From Helicoverpa zea (Eukaryota > Arthropoda > Insecta > Lepidoptera > Noctuidae), in the NCBI RefSeq assembly GCF_022581195.2, contig NC_061479.1, positions 5,704,001-5,768,000 on the forward strand: a stretch of 64,000 bases of DNA. The letters are read 5' to 3'. Shown piece after piece: positions 43,887-58,800 of the stretch. How positions within the stretch are numbered: the first letter of the stretch is position 1; each line of letters starts with the position of its first letter. Below the pieces are notes generated by a model. That model searched no databases. It had not been told where the DNA came from and saw only the letters and a list, made by a program, of their open reading frames with translations. The translations under genes were made by a program, and so were the position numbers.

Positions 43887-46800
43887 CTGTAACAAGGGAG
43901 AATTTATTGTTAGATTTATTTATATATAGTTCGGCCATTCAGAGAATGCGTTCCTGACACGTCGCGATTGAACTGACGACGTAACTTTGCAATGGCGTTG
44001 CAGTTACGATAAAAATATTTTTGCTGGTTGTTTACCGTTTTAACAATTGAGGAGCATTAAAACAACATTATTATATCAATAATCAATGAATGTTATAATT
44101 TTGTGCCAAACTGAGTGTCAAATAACTTGGTAAACAATATTTTTCTAAATCTATACTGCGCTATTACAAGGTTATGTCAGCGGTTTATATTTTGTAGTGC
44201 TGTGCTAAAAATAACAGGCAAGTATCGTAATCTGTTCTTATACAGTTATAATATAAAATAATACGTTTTGATTTTCTTTTTAAGAATTGGAAAATAATGG
44301 ACTATAAGACTTAATTATAACTTTTATGAAATATAAAAATAAAACTATGACCAAACCGCATTTTTATACTTAGATTAAAAATGGTAACCCCAAATGGCGT
44401 TATGGGCCGCCATTTTGTGACGCTAAAACAGTCGTCCGTTGTCGTTTCGTGCGCATAGACCACGTTTTTCAAGTGTTTTCGATCTGTTTTTATTTGATTA
44501 CCCGGCTTTTGTTAGACCGAGATATCAGGATTGATTCTGTTATTGATAATAATATAATTATACATGTAGGCGAAGATGATGATGAAGACACCACCTCCTC
44601 AAGCAAATCGGAGTCTGATTAATATTCTGTTCGCACATTCAATTCAATGTACTTGTAACAAAGAATAAATAAAACAATTTTATTATATGAATATTACCTT
44701 TTTTTGGTTTCCACTTAAATAACTAAAATATAAAACAAATGATTCCGCCAATTTAAAACGAAAATAATCTTAAAATAATGCGGCGGTTCATTTTGAAGGA
44801 ACGGTAACGAACTCAGTGTTATGTTGTGCCCATCACTAGTCGTGACTAACTGATAGGTGTCAGGAACGCATTCTCTGAACGGCCGAAGTATAATCATTCA
44901 AAATTCTAGTATTTAGATTGTTTGTATGGAAGGACAAAATCAAAATCAAATCAAAATCAAGTACTTGTTCTGGCAAAGAGTTCTTTTAGGAAGCAGTAAA
45001 AAACCGCGAGGAGCAGTTAGTATATAACAAATCCAAAGGTCTGTCTGTCTGTTACACTTTCATAGAAAAAAAATGGGTTGCTAATATTGATTGTAATGAA
45101 ATTCATACGTATATGAGCGTGAAAAATGCCAATTTCATTCGATTTTTAGCTTTTTTGACAGATATTTGTATGAATTCCTACCTAGCAGCCTCCTGCAGCT
45201 TCCTAGCAAGGAGTTCGTTCTTCATCTTGGCGGCGGCCAGCTCCCTGCGTAGTTGTGTCTTGGTCTTGTTGCCGGCGGGGTGCAGTAGCGGGTGGCGGCG
45301 GAGGCGGGCCGCTGACGGACGGACGGACGGATCGGGGTCTACCATTTTCTGTGGGAAGAAATTGAAAATGTTAGAACTGACTTTAGACAGTAGTGGAAGT
45401 TCTTATCTTTTCCAAAATAATATCTTTGGTGTAATTATATTTTATGTTTAAATCCATATTTACATGTTACGTAACTCTGATGTTTTATCTTCAGAAATAT
45501 TAATTTACTATATGTAAAACAACAAATATTATAAAGAGTACTTAAGTATATTTGCAAAAAAGTCTTATTTCAGAATTAAAAGGTACATTTAAAATTAAAA
45601 AACCTAGCCTATAATAGTATTATAAAGTTTTTTTTGAACGCGTTAATCTCAGGATTTATTAGTCCAATTTGAGAAAATATTTCAACATTAGATTTATCAA
45701 GTAAGACTATTAGCTACATTTTATCCCAGTACAGGTGCACGGGTGAAACCTTCGTCAACATCTAGTAAAAAAGCATAATACTCACTCGTAGCAGCTGGTT
45801 AAACTCTCTAGAGAGGTTGGGCAACTCTGGCAGCTTGCCGTCTCTGTAGTCATGCCATTGTTGCCCATTCTTAGGCAAAGCACCGCCACCGCCCGCCTCG
45901 AATAGTGTTAGACCTGCAAATAGGAAAAATATGCTTGAAAAAATATTAGACTTGAAGCTGAAGAATGTTTGTGTACTTGAACGCCCTAATCTAAGGTATA
46001 GATGTTCTTTCCCATTTATCGATGAAGGCTATAGGTATTTTAGTCAAGATAAACGTTTATGGTCTTACTACAAAAACTTAAACATGTGTCAAACACTTGT
46101 CTAAAAGAAGTGTGGCTGCGAAACGGACCTTATTTCAACGTCATAATCTGTCATTTTTTTAGACAAGTGTTAAACTGACGTTTACAAGTTTTTGTGGTAA
46201 GACGGTTATACTTTTGGTGGGAATTATCACATTTAATCATTATTTAAGCTGTAGCTTCTTTGATTGCTAACACTTCTTCCCAGTAATAATACATCGGAAG
46301 TGGTGAAAGGTGAGCGTTTTTGGGACCGTCTCATGTCATAATGACGTTCGAAAAGTGCTGGTTTTTAGGCTTTGAATAAACGATTGTCGATTTTGATATT
46401 TCATCATCATCATCTCAGCCATAGGACATCCACTGCTGAACATAGGCCTCCCCCTTAGATCTCCACAGATACCTGTTGGAGGCGACCTGCATCCAGCGTC
46501 GACGGCGACCTTTATAAGGTCGTCTGTCCACCTTGTTGGTAGACGTCCTGTGCACGCCAGTTTGAGAATTTGATATTTCATTTACTAATAATTACTTACC
46601 AAAAGCAAATATATCGGCCTTCGTGAGCTGCGTCAAGTCTTCCTGTAGAACTTCTTTGGGGAGGTAACGACAATCACCTTCTTCTACTGATGGGGATGAT
46701 ACGCATGTCACGTGGCCGAGGTCTCCTGAGGGTTGATTAGTGGTGGTGATAAGTGAAAATGGTGATTAAAAATAAGAGAAATACTCTATTGAGTTATCTT

Positions 46801-49800
46801 ATAATAATAATTATTGCATTTGCATGCCAACAAGGCAGAATGTACACGGATCTTTTTACGTTATTTAACATCCTATTTTGTATGTTACCTGCATTCTAAG
46901 CAAATAAAGACTTATTCTATTCCATTCTTGTTTCGTTAACTGACTTCCCAAAAAAAGGCTCACAAGGGTATCTTTTATTTAATAAATAAACTAAACGCTT
47001 CCAAAACGATATACAAAATTATTCAAATGTTTGTGTGTAAGAGATATAGGAATAAAACGAAAGTCTATACCCCTCTATCCATTTTTATTTTCACCCATAG
47101 TTTTTGTACGCTCTATCATTTTTTTTTCTAATATAAAATATATATTTTGATCAAGTCATAATAAAAGATGAGTTATTCTTGCATTCTCTCATTTTACTGT
47201 CTCCGTTAAATATAGTTAAGGTAAAAAAATATCACATTATTTAAATCTAGTATCAAAGTAAATTACTTACCAATCTTATACTTATGATGGTACAGAACCT
47301 CTTCATCATCATAACCATCATCAGAGTCGTGCGAGGGCTGACCTTCTCCGCTGCATATGAAGATATTACCCGGTTTCACATCCATGTGGACTAATTGGAG
47401 CGAGTGGATATAACTGTGGAAGAAAATATTAAGTTACAGCAAATGTATAATAGATGGGTAAAACTTTCATTTAGCATATTGACAAGAAAAGTGGGTAAAA
47501 ACCATTTTTGAAGTGTAATAAAAAAAAATACATTTAAGACAATCATCATTTGCCATCATCATTTTAGCCTTTTCCCAACTATGTTGGGGTTGGCTTCCAG
47601 TCTAAACGGATGCACCTGATAAGAATCTTTATTTTCAGAGACACGGTATTAGGTACAGGTGTTTTGGTTAAGTTACACAAAGTACATGCATATCTCACTG
47701 CTCAATCAATATGCAAATTTTTAGTAGACACTTGTGCATACTACATTACATAGCATAAATTAGGACAAATAAAAGTGATCCCGCATCAATATTACCCAGG
47801 CACCCTGATACCCCTTGATAAGACTGATTGTCAGACTTACTGGCTTCTGACCACCCGTTACGACTGCCAAGGATGTTCAAATGATTGCCAAAGATGTTCA
47901 AATGACTGCCTAAGATGTTCAAATGACTGCCAAAGATGTTCAAATGACTGCCTAAGATGTTCAAATGACTGCCAAAGACGTTCAAATGACAGCTGGCCCT
48001 ACATATTGTCGTGCCTGTCTAGAAAAATCTACACAGTACTCACGCTAATCCATCAGCAATATGAGCCAGCAGTAACAGCAGCTCGGGTTCGGAGAGTGGT
48101 CCGTTCTCCATCTTCTGCTGCAGCGAGCCTCCGTCGCAGTACTCGTTCTGAATTATCATGTGATCATCTTCCGCCCATGCTGAGTAGTATCTGCGAAAGA
48201 AATATATAAATTAGTATTGTACAAAGAGAATTGGTTAGAAAATAATTTGAAATTAGAATAATTGGGTCACAGGGTCATTGGGTGACTAGGTCAAAAATAA
48301 ATGATTTGCAGTCTTACTTATAAACGTGAATTAAATAATAAGTTATACTTAAGGGGTGTTTAAGAAAAAATCTTACTTATAAACGTGGCTGAACTAAATC
48401 ATTTTCTTAGCAATGTCTTAAAATGAGCTGTCAAATTAAGTAGCCTCACACCCTTGTTTAACCCGCTAATTAGCACAATGGCTCGATTCTTACCAGCTGA
48501 TTTTTCATTTCTGGTTTATTGACAGCTCAACTTTTTAATTTTATATTTTAAGGATGCCATTGTTGCCATTACACAACGTTTTGATGACAAATATTTTTTT
48601 AAGCTACCAACATTCCGGTAGTGTTGAGAAATTAGTATGTTTTTATGTCATTATCTGTTCATTACTTAAGACATGCTTAAGCAACGTTTATAGGTCAAAA
48701 TAATTTAATCACTACTTAAGGCTTTAAGTAGTAATTAGTTAAAACAATGATTAGAAGATGATTAGTTGATTTTTATAAGTAAGGCTGTTGGTTTCAAAGC
48801 ATTTTTTAATGAAGTTACTTTCATGTATTGTTTTGGTACGATAAGCTTCCGCCAGCGGGTTCTCTGGCACAGATGGAACTACATGGGAAACAGTCGAGAA
48901 GCGGGTGAAATCGCTGGCCGGGTAGTACCTATTTTATGTTATGTTATTCTAAAGTATGAGCTACATCATCATCATCAGCCTATCGCAGTCCACTGCTGGA
49001 CATAGGCCTCTCCAAGTGCACGCCACTGAGATCGATTTTCGGCTTCTCGCATCCAGCTCCTGCCAGCCGTCTTGCGCAAGTCATCACTCGTCAACATCAT
49101 CATCACAGTATGAGCTACATTACTGCCAAAATCGTCTGCGTCAGGATCGCTGTCACAACTCACCGATCCTCTCGAAATACATATAGAGAGCTGGAAGCAA
49201 TTGCTACCTAATTGCTTCCAGCTACCATTAGTTGGTACCAATTGCCACCCTCGGGGTTTTGAAGATATTTAGCAACTAAAGGTAACAGTCATTCTGATAT
49301 CAGGATGGCTGCCGGCCACTGGTCGCAGGGACCGCTTGTTCACAACACATGACTCACCTCACAACATGAGGATGTTTCCCCAGCGCCGCATGCGCGTACA
49401 CCTCGGTGAGAGCAGCCCGCTCGGCGGCCGAGCCGGCCACTGGTCGCAGGGACCGCTTGTTCACAACACATGACTCACCTCACAACATGAGGATGTTTCC
49501 CCAGCGCCGCATGCGCGTACACCTCGGTGAGGGCGGCCCGCTCGGCGGCCGAGCCGGCCACTGGTCGCAGGGACCGCTTGTTCACAACACATGACTCACC
49601 TCACAACATGAGGATGTTTCCCCAGCGCCGCATGCGCGTACACCTCGGTGAGGGCGGCCCGCTCGGCGGCCGAGCCGGCCACTGGGCGCAGGGACCGCTT
49701 GAGCGCATACACGCAGCCGTCCAGCTTGTTGACGCAGCGCGTCACGCGACCGAACTCGCCGCGGCCGATGACCCCGAGTTCAATGAACTCGATGTTGTAG

Positions 49801-52800
49801 CGGGATATGTTTGATTCCTGTGAACAGAAATTGGTTTAATTATTGAGTAAAGTTTCCCGTGCATCGGAGAGCACGTAAATGTCGGTCCTGCGCCTGATCT
49901 CTCTCCGGTGGTGTCGGATTGTCGTCCCATCGCGCTATGAGAGTGAAGGAGGAGTGAGTGCACCTGTGTCCAAGCAAATGTGCTCAAACTATAATATGTC
50001 CTGAGCGGCTGGCTGATCTCCTTATATGGGAACAGCCGCCAGCCGCCGTGGCCGACAAACAGCCGGGATGATGTTAGAGATTGGAAGGCCTTAACTTTCA
50101 ATTTATGACCCCAGGACATAGGAAGTGGTGAAGGGCGGGCGTTTTTGGCGCTGTCTTTTGCAAACTTGACCTTCAAAAAGTGCCGATTTTTGGCCTATTT
50201 TGAATAAATGACTTATAAATGTTTATCTTACCCTAAGTCGCTTGGCAGGCTGTTCGGGCGTGGCGTCGCCCCATGTCGGTGTTTTGGATAACGCTCGCTT
50301 CTTCTTATTCAGTGCTTGACCTGAGGACAAATGTTTGGGTTAATATAGATATTTTGTAAGTGGTTTTCTGCAATGTAGAGTGTGTTTGGGTTTATTTGGG
50401 AGTAGCGATGAAATATTTAGAATGATTTTAGTTGGTATTTGTAATGAATAATTTAGGAACCTATACCTATCTATACTAATATTATAAAGCTGAAGAGTTT
50501 GTTTGTTTGTTTGAACGCGCTAATCTCAGGAACTACTTGTCCGATTTGAAAATTTCTTTCAGTGTTAGATAGCCCATTTATCGAGGAAGGCTATAGGCTA
50601 CTTTTTATCCCGGTACGGGAAGTAGTTCCCACGGGATGCGGGTGAAACCGCTGGCAGAAGCTAGTGTTTTATATAATTTCAAATAAATAAATTACTTTGA
50701 AATTACGACGTTATTTCAACATACTGTATACTGGATATACTATGATTCAAACTAGTTTCTGCTAAGCTGGAAACCAATTTTATTGTTTCAGTATTATTTA
50801 TTTTAAATCCTTTTATTTAGAAACTGAACATAAAAATGTCACATAAATGCGATTTGTCAGATCTCTTGAGGCAAAAAAAAAACCTTTGAATAGTTGCTTT
50901 GTTCCCATAGGCGGGTGCAAGTGGTGGCTGCACCCTGAGGAGTCAGCTAAACGAACTCACCATCAGGCGTGAAGGGGTTAATATTGGCGACCTGGCGCCT
51001 GGTGACCCTGGACTCGTCCAGCTCGTCGGGGGGGAGGCTGCCGAGAGCACTGTCCTCGTCTCCTGACGGCGGGTGCAAGTGGTGGCTGGACCCTGATGGC
51101 ATGCCTGTTGGGGAAGGAATAGGTCATCATCATCATCATAATGATAAAGAAAAGAAAAAAAAGACAATATGGAAGAAATGCAAAATAAAACTGTTTGTTA
51201 GATTTGGCCAGTATGTATACTGTACGTTTTCTACGTGAATAATGGCCGACTGCGAGTCGAAATTTCACACAAAAGGTACAGGAAAAACGGACAAAAACTT
51301 AAAGTTTGGTGTTTGGGAGCCCCCTAAAATTATTATTTCATACATTTTGCCAGTAGGTAGTTGTCTTTACTTAAACTTTCTAACTATCACGGTTCACGAG
51401 ATACAGCCTGAGAGTCATAAGGACAGACGGACTGACGGAAGTCTTAGCAATAGGATCCCGTTTTACCCTTTGGGTAGCCACAAATGTTTTTTTTTGTCAA
51501 TTCAGTTTTTTCTACAAGTTAAAAATACCTTTTTCTTCCACTTACCCGACTGCGCATTTAATTTGGGTGGAAATAGCCGTGATCGCGGCGGATGGTGTGA
51601 TGGCGTCGAACACTTCTCTAGAAGGGTCTTTGGAGTGTGAGGACTGTCGAATAATCTGGAAATAATGGAGAAAATAAAACATGATTAATTGTGTAAAAAG
51701 TTAAATAACGTAAGTAGGTATTATGAGAAAAAAATCTTGGTCATTTTCTCTTTTTTTTTAGCTTATTTCCTGTTTTTATTTTTAGTTCTTTATATACGGT
51801 TTCGCGAGTTTCTTGCAAGCACCGAGGGACCTACTTCGAACACGCGGATTAAAAGCCTATATGTTATTCTAAGCTAAGATATAGCTTTTTATTTATTGAC
51901 GTGACAACGTCTTATAAATCGATGGAGCCGGCTGCACGCACGAAAAAACATGACTCATGCGGCGTTACCTCGCTCTGAGGCGTTCCGTTTAAGGCTTGAA
52001 GTGCAAGCGAGAGCACGCAACGAGCAACAAAGAGGCACGATCGGCCTCCGCGTTCGGCAACGTTCGACATCTGACAATCAATTTCTTATGACGTTGTCAC
52101 GTTCGACTATCGTCAGTAAACCGACTTTACAGACAACCGTTTTTTATATACTGGTACGTGCGTTTCATTCGGGTCCCCAGGGAAATACTTCTCACACCCG
52201 GATAAAAAACCTGTATGTTGTTCTAAGCTATACTACTGCCAAGTTACATCAAAATCGGTACTTTTAGCATCACGGAAGAACAAACATCCATACATACATA
52301 AAAAATATCACGATTACAATATTAGCACGAAACTACAATACTCATCATCATCAGCCTATAGCAGTCCACTGCTGGACATACGCCTCTCCAAGTGCACGCC
52401 ACTGAGATCGATTTTCGGCTGCTCGCATCCAGCTCCTGCCAGCCGTCTTGCGCAAGTCATCACTCCACCGTGCCTGAGGACGTCCTACACTACGTTTGCC
52501 GAGGCCGTTCGCCTCGGCAAACCACAATACTAATACCCGTCAATTTTAAGACCCAAAAACACAGCTGTAACATACGCAAAAACTTGAAAACCAGCCGTTT
52601 CAAAATCGAATCAAACCTACACCTTTGGTACCCTGTTTCATTCTTCACTTCTCAAGACATCTCAGGTGTTCAATTTACAAAAGAAACGCAAGTGTGTGCC
52701 TATTGTTACAATTTTACCAAGGTGTGGGGTGACCCTAAGGATACCTGTAGTTATTATTACCTTAAGAATACCTGTAGGTATTATTATTGAAAGATGCAAG

Positions 52801-55800
52801 TTGGTCCAGGTGTTTTGGAAGCAAGTTTTCTTAGGGGTTAATATTTGACAGGTTATGTATATTTTGGGGTATGTAAATTTGGTAATATTGATTTGTAAAT
52901 GTAGCCTATGTTTAGTTTTTCGTTGATACTACTGTTGAATTTCCGTATTTAGAGGTCCTTATATTATAAAATTTAATTTCGACGTTTGTTTTTTACGCTT
53001 TCGCGACTAAAGAGGGCTACATGAAGTTTGATAAACTTTGGTATAGAGACAAATAAGATATGTGTCATTCGATGTATTGAAGAACTGTAACAATTTCATC
53101 CGAAACATACTTTTTATAAGAAATTCTTTTCCGTATGTTATGGGATTGCTATTAAAACATTAAAACATCCGAATTGAGAACCTCCTCCTTATTGGGAAGT
53201 CCGACAAAAATAAGATTTTTTCAAGGTAGTTAAAAGGATAAAGAATATGCGACCAGTCACACTTCCGCGTCACACTTTTAATCCGTAACGACCAAAATCC
53301 AAAACACTACCAAAAATGACAAAGAAAGTACCAAAAAATCGTTACAAACACACTTTTTTCGCCAAAAAAAGACAAGACCAATTTTTGCCAAAAAACCAGC
53401 ACATACAATTCTACCACAAACATTTAAAAATAAACTCTAAAACTATCACTCTAAGATTCACTTTCGTATAACATAAACATAGATTGAAAAGCCAAACATT
53501 ATATTCGTTGCAAAATACACCTTCTGCCGTTAACTTAAAGTCCAAATTCGCTTGTAATTCCAAGAACATGTGTCGTGGGCGTATTTTTTCACATACAAGG
53601 CAGATGTCAGCTGTTCGCATCATATGTTTTCTTACATAACAGTACTATAACTGATTTTACAACGAAATTCCTTTGAGTGATTCATAATAGGTCCTGTATC
53701 TTTTGTCGAAATTTTTTTTTGTGGAAGTATATCCGTTGAGTAAGTTTCAAGGTGAATTTTGGAGAATAGATATGTACGTAAATAATGTTGTTTGTACATT
53801 TTGATTTTATCATCTGCCTAGCCTTTTCGCATCTATATTTCAAACCAGATGTAGCTGAGTATCAAGTGTTTAATATGAAGCGACTACCTATCTGACTTTA
53901 CCCGTGCAACCCTTTGGTAAGACTGATTGTCAGACTACTGGCTTCCGACTGCCCGTAACGACTGCCAAAGATGTTCAAATGACAGCCAGGACCCACCAAT
54001 TTATCGTACCTTCCGAAACACGGAGGAACTCGTCATGACAAGATGGTCACGCATTCACGGACCGACCACGCCAAGCGTTGCTTAACCTTGTGATAGATCC
54101 ACCCGTGCGGCTGTTACTTAGTCACGAGACATAAGTTAATAGTAATTAACTTTAAAGCAACTAAGTAAGTTATTTATCAAAAGGTAAGCGTACAAGAAGT
54201 CATCATCCTCCGAGCCTTTTTCCCAACCATGTTGGGGTCGGTTTCCAGTCTAACCGGATTCAGCTGAGTACCAGAACTTTACAAGAAGCGACTGCCTATC
54301 TGACCTCCTCAACCCAGTTACCCGGGCAACCCGATACCCCTTGGTTAGACTGGCGTCAGACTTACTGGCTTCTGACTACCCGTAACGACTGCCAAGGATG
54401 TTCAATGACAGCCGGGACCTACAGTTTAACGTGCCATCCGAAACACAGTCATTGGTGTCCAAGATATACTCAGAAAGTACATACATTGGTAAGCGTACAA
54501 GAAGTACCACAATTTAAAACCAACCAACAACTTAATACGACGCAGCACGAAATTAAAAAATCCTTGACATACAACTGGCATTATAAAAAATGGCAAACAC
54601 GCATAAAATTAATTATTACTAAACCCTTCCTTTGCACGTAAACTACGTCGTATTTCTTTTAAAAGTACTACCCTTTAGGCATTTCCCAACTGTAGGTTTA
54701 TCCTTGAGAAAAAGTACCTACCTACCTATGTATATTGAAACGAAAATGGCCTCCAATTAAAGGAACTTATAAAGGATTTGAGACCTAATACTCTTAGCAA
54801 TAAAGGTCATATTCGCATTGTCTGCGTTGTTTCGTCAACTGCGCAGAATTTTTGTTGTCTGGTTATAAATGCGATAGTAACTATCCGTCTGTAAGATTTT
54901 GACGACAAAACTTCAAAATCGATGAAAATTAGTACACAGACCGTCTTACCACAAAAACTTTTTAACGTCAGTTTAAGACTTGTCTAAAAAAATGTCAAAT
55001 TATGACGTTGACATATGGTTTATTTTGGAGCCATATTTCTTTTAGACAAGTGTAAAACAGTGGTTAAAGTTTTTGTAGTAAGGCCAAGACAGTCTAGACT
55101 CTGGAGTCTAAGAAAGGACATAGGCTTTATATCCAGATTCATTGTAAACCAATAAGTCTTACCTAGGCGTATTAGGTTGCCCGGGTAACTGGGTTGAGGA
55201 GATCAGATAGGCTGTCGCTCCTTGTAAAACACTGGTACTCAGCTGCATCCAGTTAGACTGGAAGCCGACCCCAACACAATTGGGAAAAGGCTAGCGAGAT
55301 GATGATTGTCTTTGCATATAAAGCTTGAGAGCGCTCAGTAATGGCCGCCGGTCAATAACAACAGCTGTTTTTGTCTAAAATGCTGAGTCACGTACGCCAT
55401 AAAGATACCATCGCTTAGACACGTGGCCTATCATGGTATTGGGAAATCCCATAGCGCAAATATGATGGGATATCCCGCATGGGGTAGAAGATAAATAACT
55501 GTTCCGATACCTGAAGGAATATTGAGTGATTTCCATATTTTTTTTAGGGTATGCTGCTCAATAGGTTCGTAATATGTGTAGACTTCCCAACTATATTGGG
55601 GTCTGTTCCTAGACTAATCGGTTGAAAATGAGTACTAGTGTTTTGCATTCATTAAAGAATCATAAAATTTTGCTAAAAAGTAACGGGCCAATACAATATT
55701 TATTGGGTGCTAATTAAACAGGCTTCTTTTTAATATCATTATTCGCCCCCAAAAATGTATGCTGCCTTCTAAATTACTAAGTCAGTTCTAAATTACAATT

Positions 55801-58800
55801 ACAATTAATGAGCCTCTAAATAATACTATCTTAGCCACTAGTTATATTGCAATAATACAGGATGGGTGGGTAAATAATGTGAAAATTTGAACTTATAACA
55901 TAACTATCACGATTCATAGAAAACAGTCTAGTGTCAATTCGGTCCCGTTTTTCCCTTTTGACACGGCACCCTAAAAAAACACCGTAAACTATTATAATCA
56001 TAGTCAAATCACGTCCTATAATACGTATACAAAAAAGGTTATTACTATGCATTTAATGCTGTCACGAGTGCATTGCCTACCAATGCAGAGAGACATTAAA
56101 ATTGGTCACGTGTAACTGGTCACGCATTGAAAATAATAATACTATTAGGGAACAATAGATACGCTGTCATTGTTTTCATTTTGATACAGATAGAAAGTTT
56201 TTTTTTTCACCTTTACTCTGTTATTGGTGTCCAAGATATACTTAAAAAGTACATGGGTATAATATTAGAAGGCTGCGGGATTGTTCGCGCGAGTTACCGC
56301 GGCGCTGGTACATAAAGGGCTTAAGAAGGAACATGGTGGGTTTTAGTCAGTAAGAGTCTGACACTCCCTCACGCTGCACCCACAGCGGGAGGGGACATTT
56401 GATGATTTCCCATAAAAAAATGATAACTTAGGAAAGTTACATTGTTACATACTTGGGAGGCGGGTACTGGACCACCACTTCACCAAAATTTAGTTTCATA
56501 ACTTTTTTGTAAAAATTTCTAAATAGTTAATGTTAGTGTAGTTAATGCCGTAGTTTATATAGTCATAAAATTACATAATTTAAAAGCACGTGGCTCGTGG
56601 TTATTTTAATAAACGGCCGGAAGAATGAGGCGCCACGGCTAGCTTATCATAAACATGTATTAACTTGAATTTCCTGGTAGTTATTTTTTTTTTAATCAAA
56701 ACCCATTGTCCTGCCCGTCTTCTGCCCGCGGTTTCACCCGCATCCCATGGGATGTTCTGTACGAACCCGGGATTGAGCAAGGGCACTGAAATAATTTTTC
56801 AAATGGGACCTGAAGAGATTAGCTTGTTCAAGCAAACAACCTTATACTATAGGTATTCGATTTTTTTTTTTTTTACAAGAACAAAGATGGAAAATTTTAT
56901 TGATTAATGTAATACTGTTCTTATATTTTGCAAACGAGATGAGTTGAAAGCTCGACCACCTGTAGCTATCAACTACAACTTTGTGGCTGGTACCCTGACA
57001 TGTCCGCAGTGTGCGCGGACTTTCACGCACAAAATTGGATACTCCAGCCACATGAGAGCACACGCACGCCATTAGGGTCGAAGTGGTCGCCGTTGCCGAA
57101 ATCGGCGTGGAAGATTATTATCTTATATTTTGACGCTATTTGTCTTTAATAAATTGAATGCCAGTTAGTTCTGTTAGAAATTTTCTTGATTTTTCCAGTA
57201 ACATAATCTGGATCCATTAAATTACTAAATGAAAGAAATTATTTTTAGTGGAATAACAATAAAAATATGTAATCCTTTCACCAAAAAAACATTTAAATCC
57301 CTTATTAATATTAACAATATTTCACCACAAATGACACAAGGTTTTTTGCTCTACAACGCAGGCAAAATAACAGTATTTGTGCTAAAACCGGTCAGACAAG
57401 TTCGGAATGAGGTCATCTATGTATAGAGAAGGGTGACATAGACTAACATGTTTCTACATGTCCAATTTAAGATTTGGAAGAACTTTCTAAGAATATTTAT
57501 GGTGCGATTTCAGTTTGAATAAAAAAAAAAGAATTTTAATGGTAGTATGCCATTTGAGTATAAAAAAAGTTAACTTAATCCTGCAGAATATTTTTGCAAA
57601 TGCAAAAATTCTTTTGATACTATTTATTAAAGCTCCCAATTCTTGGTGTATGTAAATTAGTTACTAGGATTTTAAGACTGGTTTTTATTTTGTTCACTCT
57701 CCATGACATTTAATTTAAAAAATCCATACTGTATTAGTAAAAAATCTTGATAGGACTTTAACTAAACAAATAAACTACCGTACTGCTTAAAATAATGGTT
57801 CAATCGATGAAGAAATTGTTAAAATTTTATTTGTACATGGATTTTTAGTCACATTTTCTCCGAAAACTAAGTTTTTAAATAAAAACTAATACAAAGATTG
57901 TTTATCTTCAGTTATTTGCCTACCCAAACTGCATCGTAGGTACCTATTACGTAGAAATTACTAGAAAAATCTTCAGTGGGCCAAATATTTTCTGTCCTAC
58001 TCTAATACATAGAATTTTATAGAAACAGGAAGTACTTCCTGGTATTAATAATAGCCATTGTCCAATTCTCGAAGGGGACACAAATAGGGACTTGTTCAAA
58101 CCTGTACCTTTTTTAAAACTTGCTTGAATTCAGGTAAAAACCTGTAAATGATGAAATTTTGAGGGTTTTCAGACCTGTTGGTACATGTCCATGTTAGGAA
58201 TTGGATATTGTTAACCAACATCCCAAAAAGGAGATGGTTCTTGATATGTCAGATTCTGTAATTTTTTAATGATTCAGATTTTTTTTGCTGTATGGTACTC
58301 AGCTGCATACAGTTAGACTGGAAGTCAACCCCAACATAGTTGGGAAAAGGCTAGGCAGATAATGATTTACAATTTAGATATTAATCAAGATGGTCAAGAT
58401 TTATAATTTTGATATATGTTTTTGCTATAGGTACTTTGAAAGTTTAAAATAAAGCGAAAGTTTAATGGAAAGCAGTATTTTTATAAGCAAAACTATTATC
58501 AAGAATTTTATTTAAAAAATAATTGGCTTTCTGATAAAGCAAACAAGTTTACTTTATACTTATTTAAATTACATCATTTACATAATATTTACATTTCCTT
58601 GAAATAGTGACCAATAGACAAAAACTAATAAAAACATGATCCTACTGAATGCATGTATGTTTGTTACACTTTCACACAAAAACTACTTGGTGGAGTTTGA
58701 TAAAACTTGGCAGTAACATAGCTTATACATCAGTATCAAACTCAAAAATTAAGATTAGGTTGAAAAAGCACTTTCAAACATCAAAAACAAAAGACAGCCC

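Noticed and set aside
47775..48209. 144-codon plus-strand frame with CQRCSNDC-type repeats
   Set aside because: It is the 21-bp minisatellite read in frame, running antisense into wee1 exon 6. Not a cysteine-rich protein.
49406..49814. Plus-strand frames with repeated segments opposite wee1 exon 5
   Set aside because: Antisense shadows of the triplicated exon; GC-rich coding DNA often has an open opposite frame.
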